Assembly: GCA_900542245.1 (NCBI GenBank)
Contig: UQMQ01000134.1
Span: forward strand, 1-5,915
Reading direction: 5' to 3'
Source: an uncultured Eubacteriales bacterium
GTDB taxonomy: Bacteria > Bacillota > Clostridia > Peptostreptococcales > Anaerovoracaceae
DNA: 5,915 nucleotides
A program made the position numbers and the translations under genes. The notes under the pieces were generated by a model. The model had not been told where the DNA came from. It saw only the letters and a list, made by a program, of their open reading frames with translations, and did no database searches. Positions 5,722-5,915 of this stretch are shown here, piece by piece. Within the stretch, counting starts at the first letter, position 1, and every line of letters starts with the position of its first letter.

Positions 5722-5750
5722 ATCATACGCTAATTTTCGTAGTCCGTCAA
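5722..5750 (-). promoter_or_regulatory. Proximal sigma-A promoter (P2) of the membrane protein-murB operon
   Basis: On the minus strand TTGACG (5750-5745) and TATGAT (5727-5722) are separated by exactly 17 bp. Each hexamer differs from consensus at one position. Transcription would begin near 5715, leaving a very short leader that includes the AAGGGG ribosome binding site of the AI-2E family gene. Confidence 0.75.
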
Positions 5751-5753
5751 CCG

Positions 5754-5767
5754 CAGCATGCATGCTG
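5754..5767. promoter_or_regulatory. Perfect 14-bp palindrome between tandem promoters (possible operator)
   Basis: CAGCATGCATGCTG reads the same on both strands. It lies downstream of the P1 -10 element and 3 bp upstream of the P2 -35 element. A protein bound here could block elongation from P1 and influence P2. The sequence is seen directly; regulatory function is inferred. Confidence 0.45.
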
Positions 5768-5788
5768 AGCTTTACCTTCGATATCTCC

Positions 5789-5818
5789 ATGATAGCATAT
5801 TCCCCTGCCCTTTGCCAA
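5789..5818 (-). promoter_or_regulatory. Distal sigma-A promoter (P1), extended -10
   Basis: On the minus strand TTGGCA (5818-5813) and TATCAT (5794-5789) are 18 bp apart, and the -10 is preceded by TGC, the extended -10 signature. Transcription would begin near 5782, about 84 nt before the AI-2E family start, so its leader contains the palindrome and the whole of P2. Confidence 0.6.
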
Positions 5819-5915
5819 CGCTATTTTCCAAGTTTTGCATGATCTTCACGCAAAAAAGACTGCGCCGGGTCTTGCGGTGCGTACCTGAGAGGGCGCGTCC
5901 TGCAAAGCCTGATAC
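5819..5915 (-). other. Edge region upstream of P1: possible end of a neighbouring gene or its terminator
   Basis: On the minus strand a short stem AAGAC / GTCTT (loop of 8) is followed by TTTT, which may be a weak terminator for a gene beyond the right edge. Reading frames open from the edge end at a TAG at 5823-5821 (30 codons, ending FLREDHAKLGK) or a TGA at 5848-5846 (22 codons, ending RPGAVFFA). Neither peptide is recognised, and they are too short to choose between. No plus-strand gene can be supported. Confidence 0.25.

Noticed and set aside
5855..5915. Possible riboswitch at the right edge: CTCTCAGGTA on the minus strand recalls the 3' end of glycine aptamers, and TGAGA plus CCTGATAC on the plus strand recalls TPP aptamers
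   Set aside because: The glycine core (CCGAAGG-type element and GGACAG end) is absent, and the TPP helices do not pair convincingly. A covariance search (RF00504, RF00059) on an extended sequence would settle it.
1..5915. CRISPR array, tRNA, rRNA, complete insertion sequence or prophage genes
   Set aside because: No regularly spaced repeats, cloverleaf-type sequence, intact transposase or phage gene was seen on either strand.

Overview
The window looks like a chromosomal segment from a moderate-GC member of the Clostridia, most likely the Oscillospiraceae/Ruminococcaceae group. This rests on the RapZ (YvcJ)-MurB-PHP gene neighbourhood, type II MurB motifs, AAGGAGG-type ribosome binding sites, a TTG start, and the style of the XRE, Fic and Rpn accessory genes. 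The assignment is inferred from family knowledge, not from a database search.

Right part, about 5915 down to 1555 on the minus strand: a housekeeping gene train read right to left. Two tandem sigma-A-type promoters flank a perfect 14-bp palindrome and lead into a polytopic AI-2E/UPF0118 family membrane protein. Its 3' end overlaps murB by 71 bp. Then come a PHP-domain phosphoesterase-like protein and rapZ. MurB makes UDP-MurNAc from UDP-GlcNAc-enolpyruvate. RapZ belongs to a family tied to amino-sugar and cell-envelope control, so the core of the train concerns peptidoglycan precursor supply. No strong terminator is visible between these genes, so they are probably co-transcribed.

Middle, 1484 down to 699 on the minus strand: directly after rapZ, where many Firmicutes carry yvcK (glmR) and whiA, there is a class II Fic-domain protein with an intact catalytic motif and an N-terminal inhibitory motif. 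It ends at a hairpin that can work as a terminator in both directions.

Left part, 1 to about 680: degraded accessory DNA. It holds a 35-residue remnant of an Rpn/PD-(D/E)XK transposase-like nuclease (minus strand, cut by the window edge). It also holds a short XRE-type regulator (plus strand) that has a good ribosome binding site but lacks the first half of its helix-turn-helix. The DNA upstream of the XRE gene is richly decorated: two Spo0A-like boxes in exact 10-bp tandem, a good sigma-A promoter, and a 13-bp dyad at the predicted transcription start.

I find no CRISPR array, tRNA, rRNA or intact insertion sequence, and no convincing new multi-gene system. The most notable points are the junction where fic replaces the expected rapZ partners, the regulatory stack in front of the decayed XRE gene, and the palindrome between the tandem promoters.
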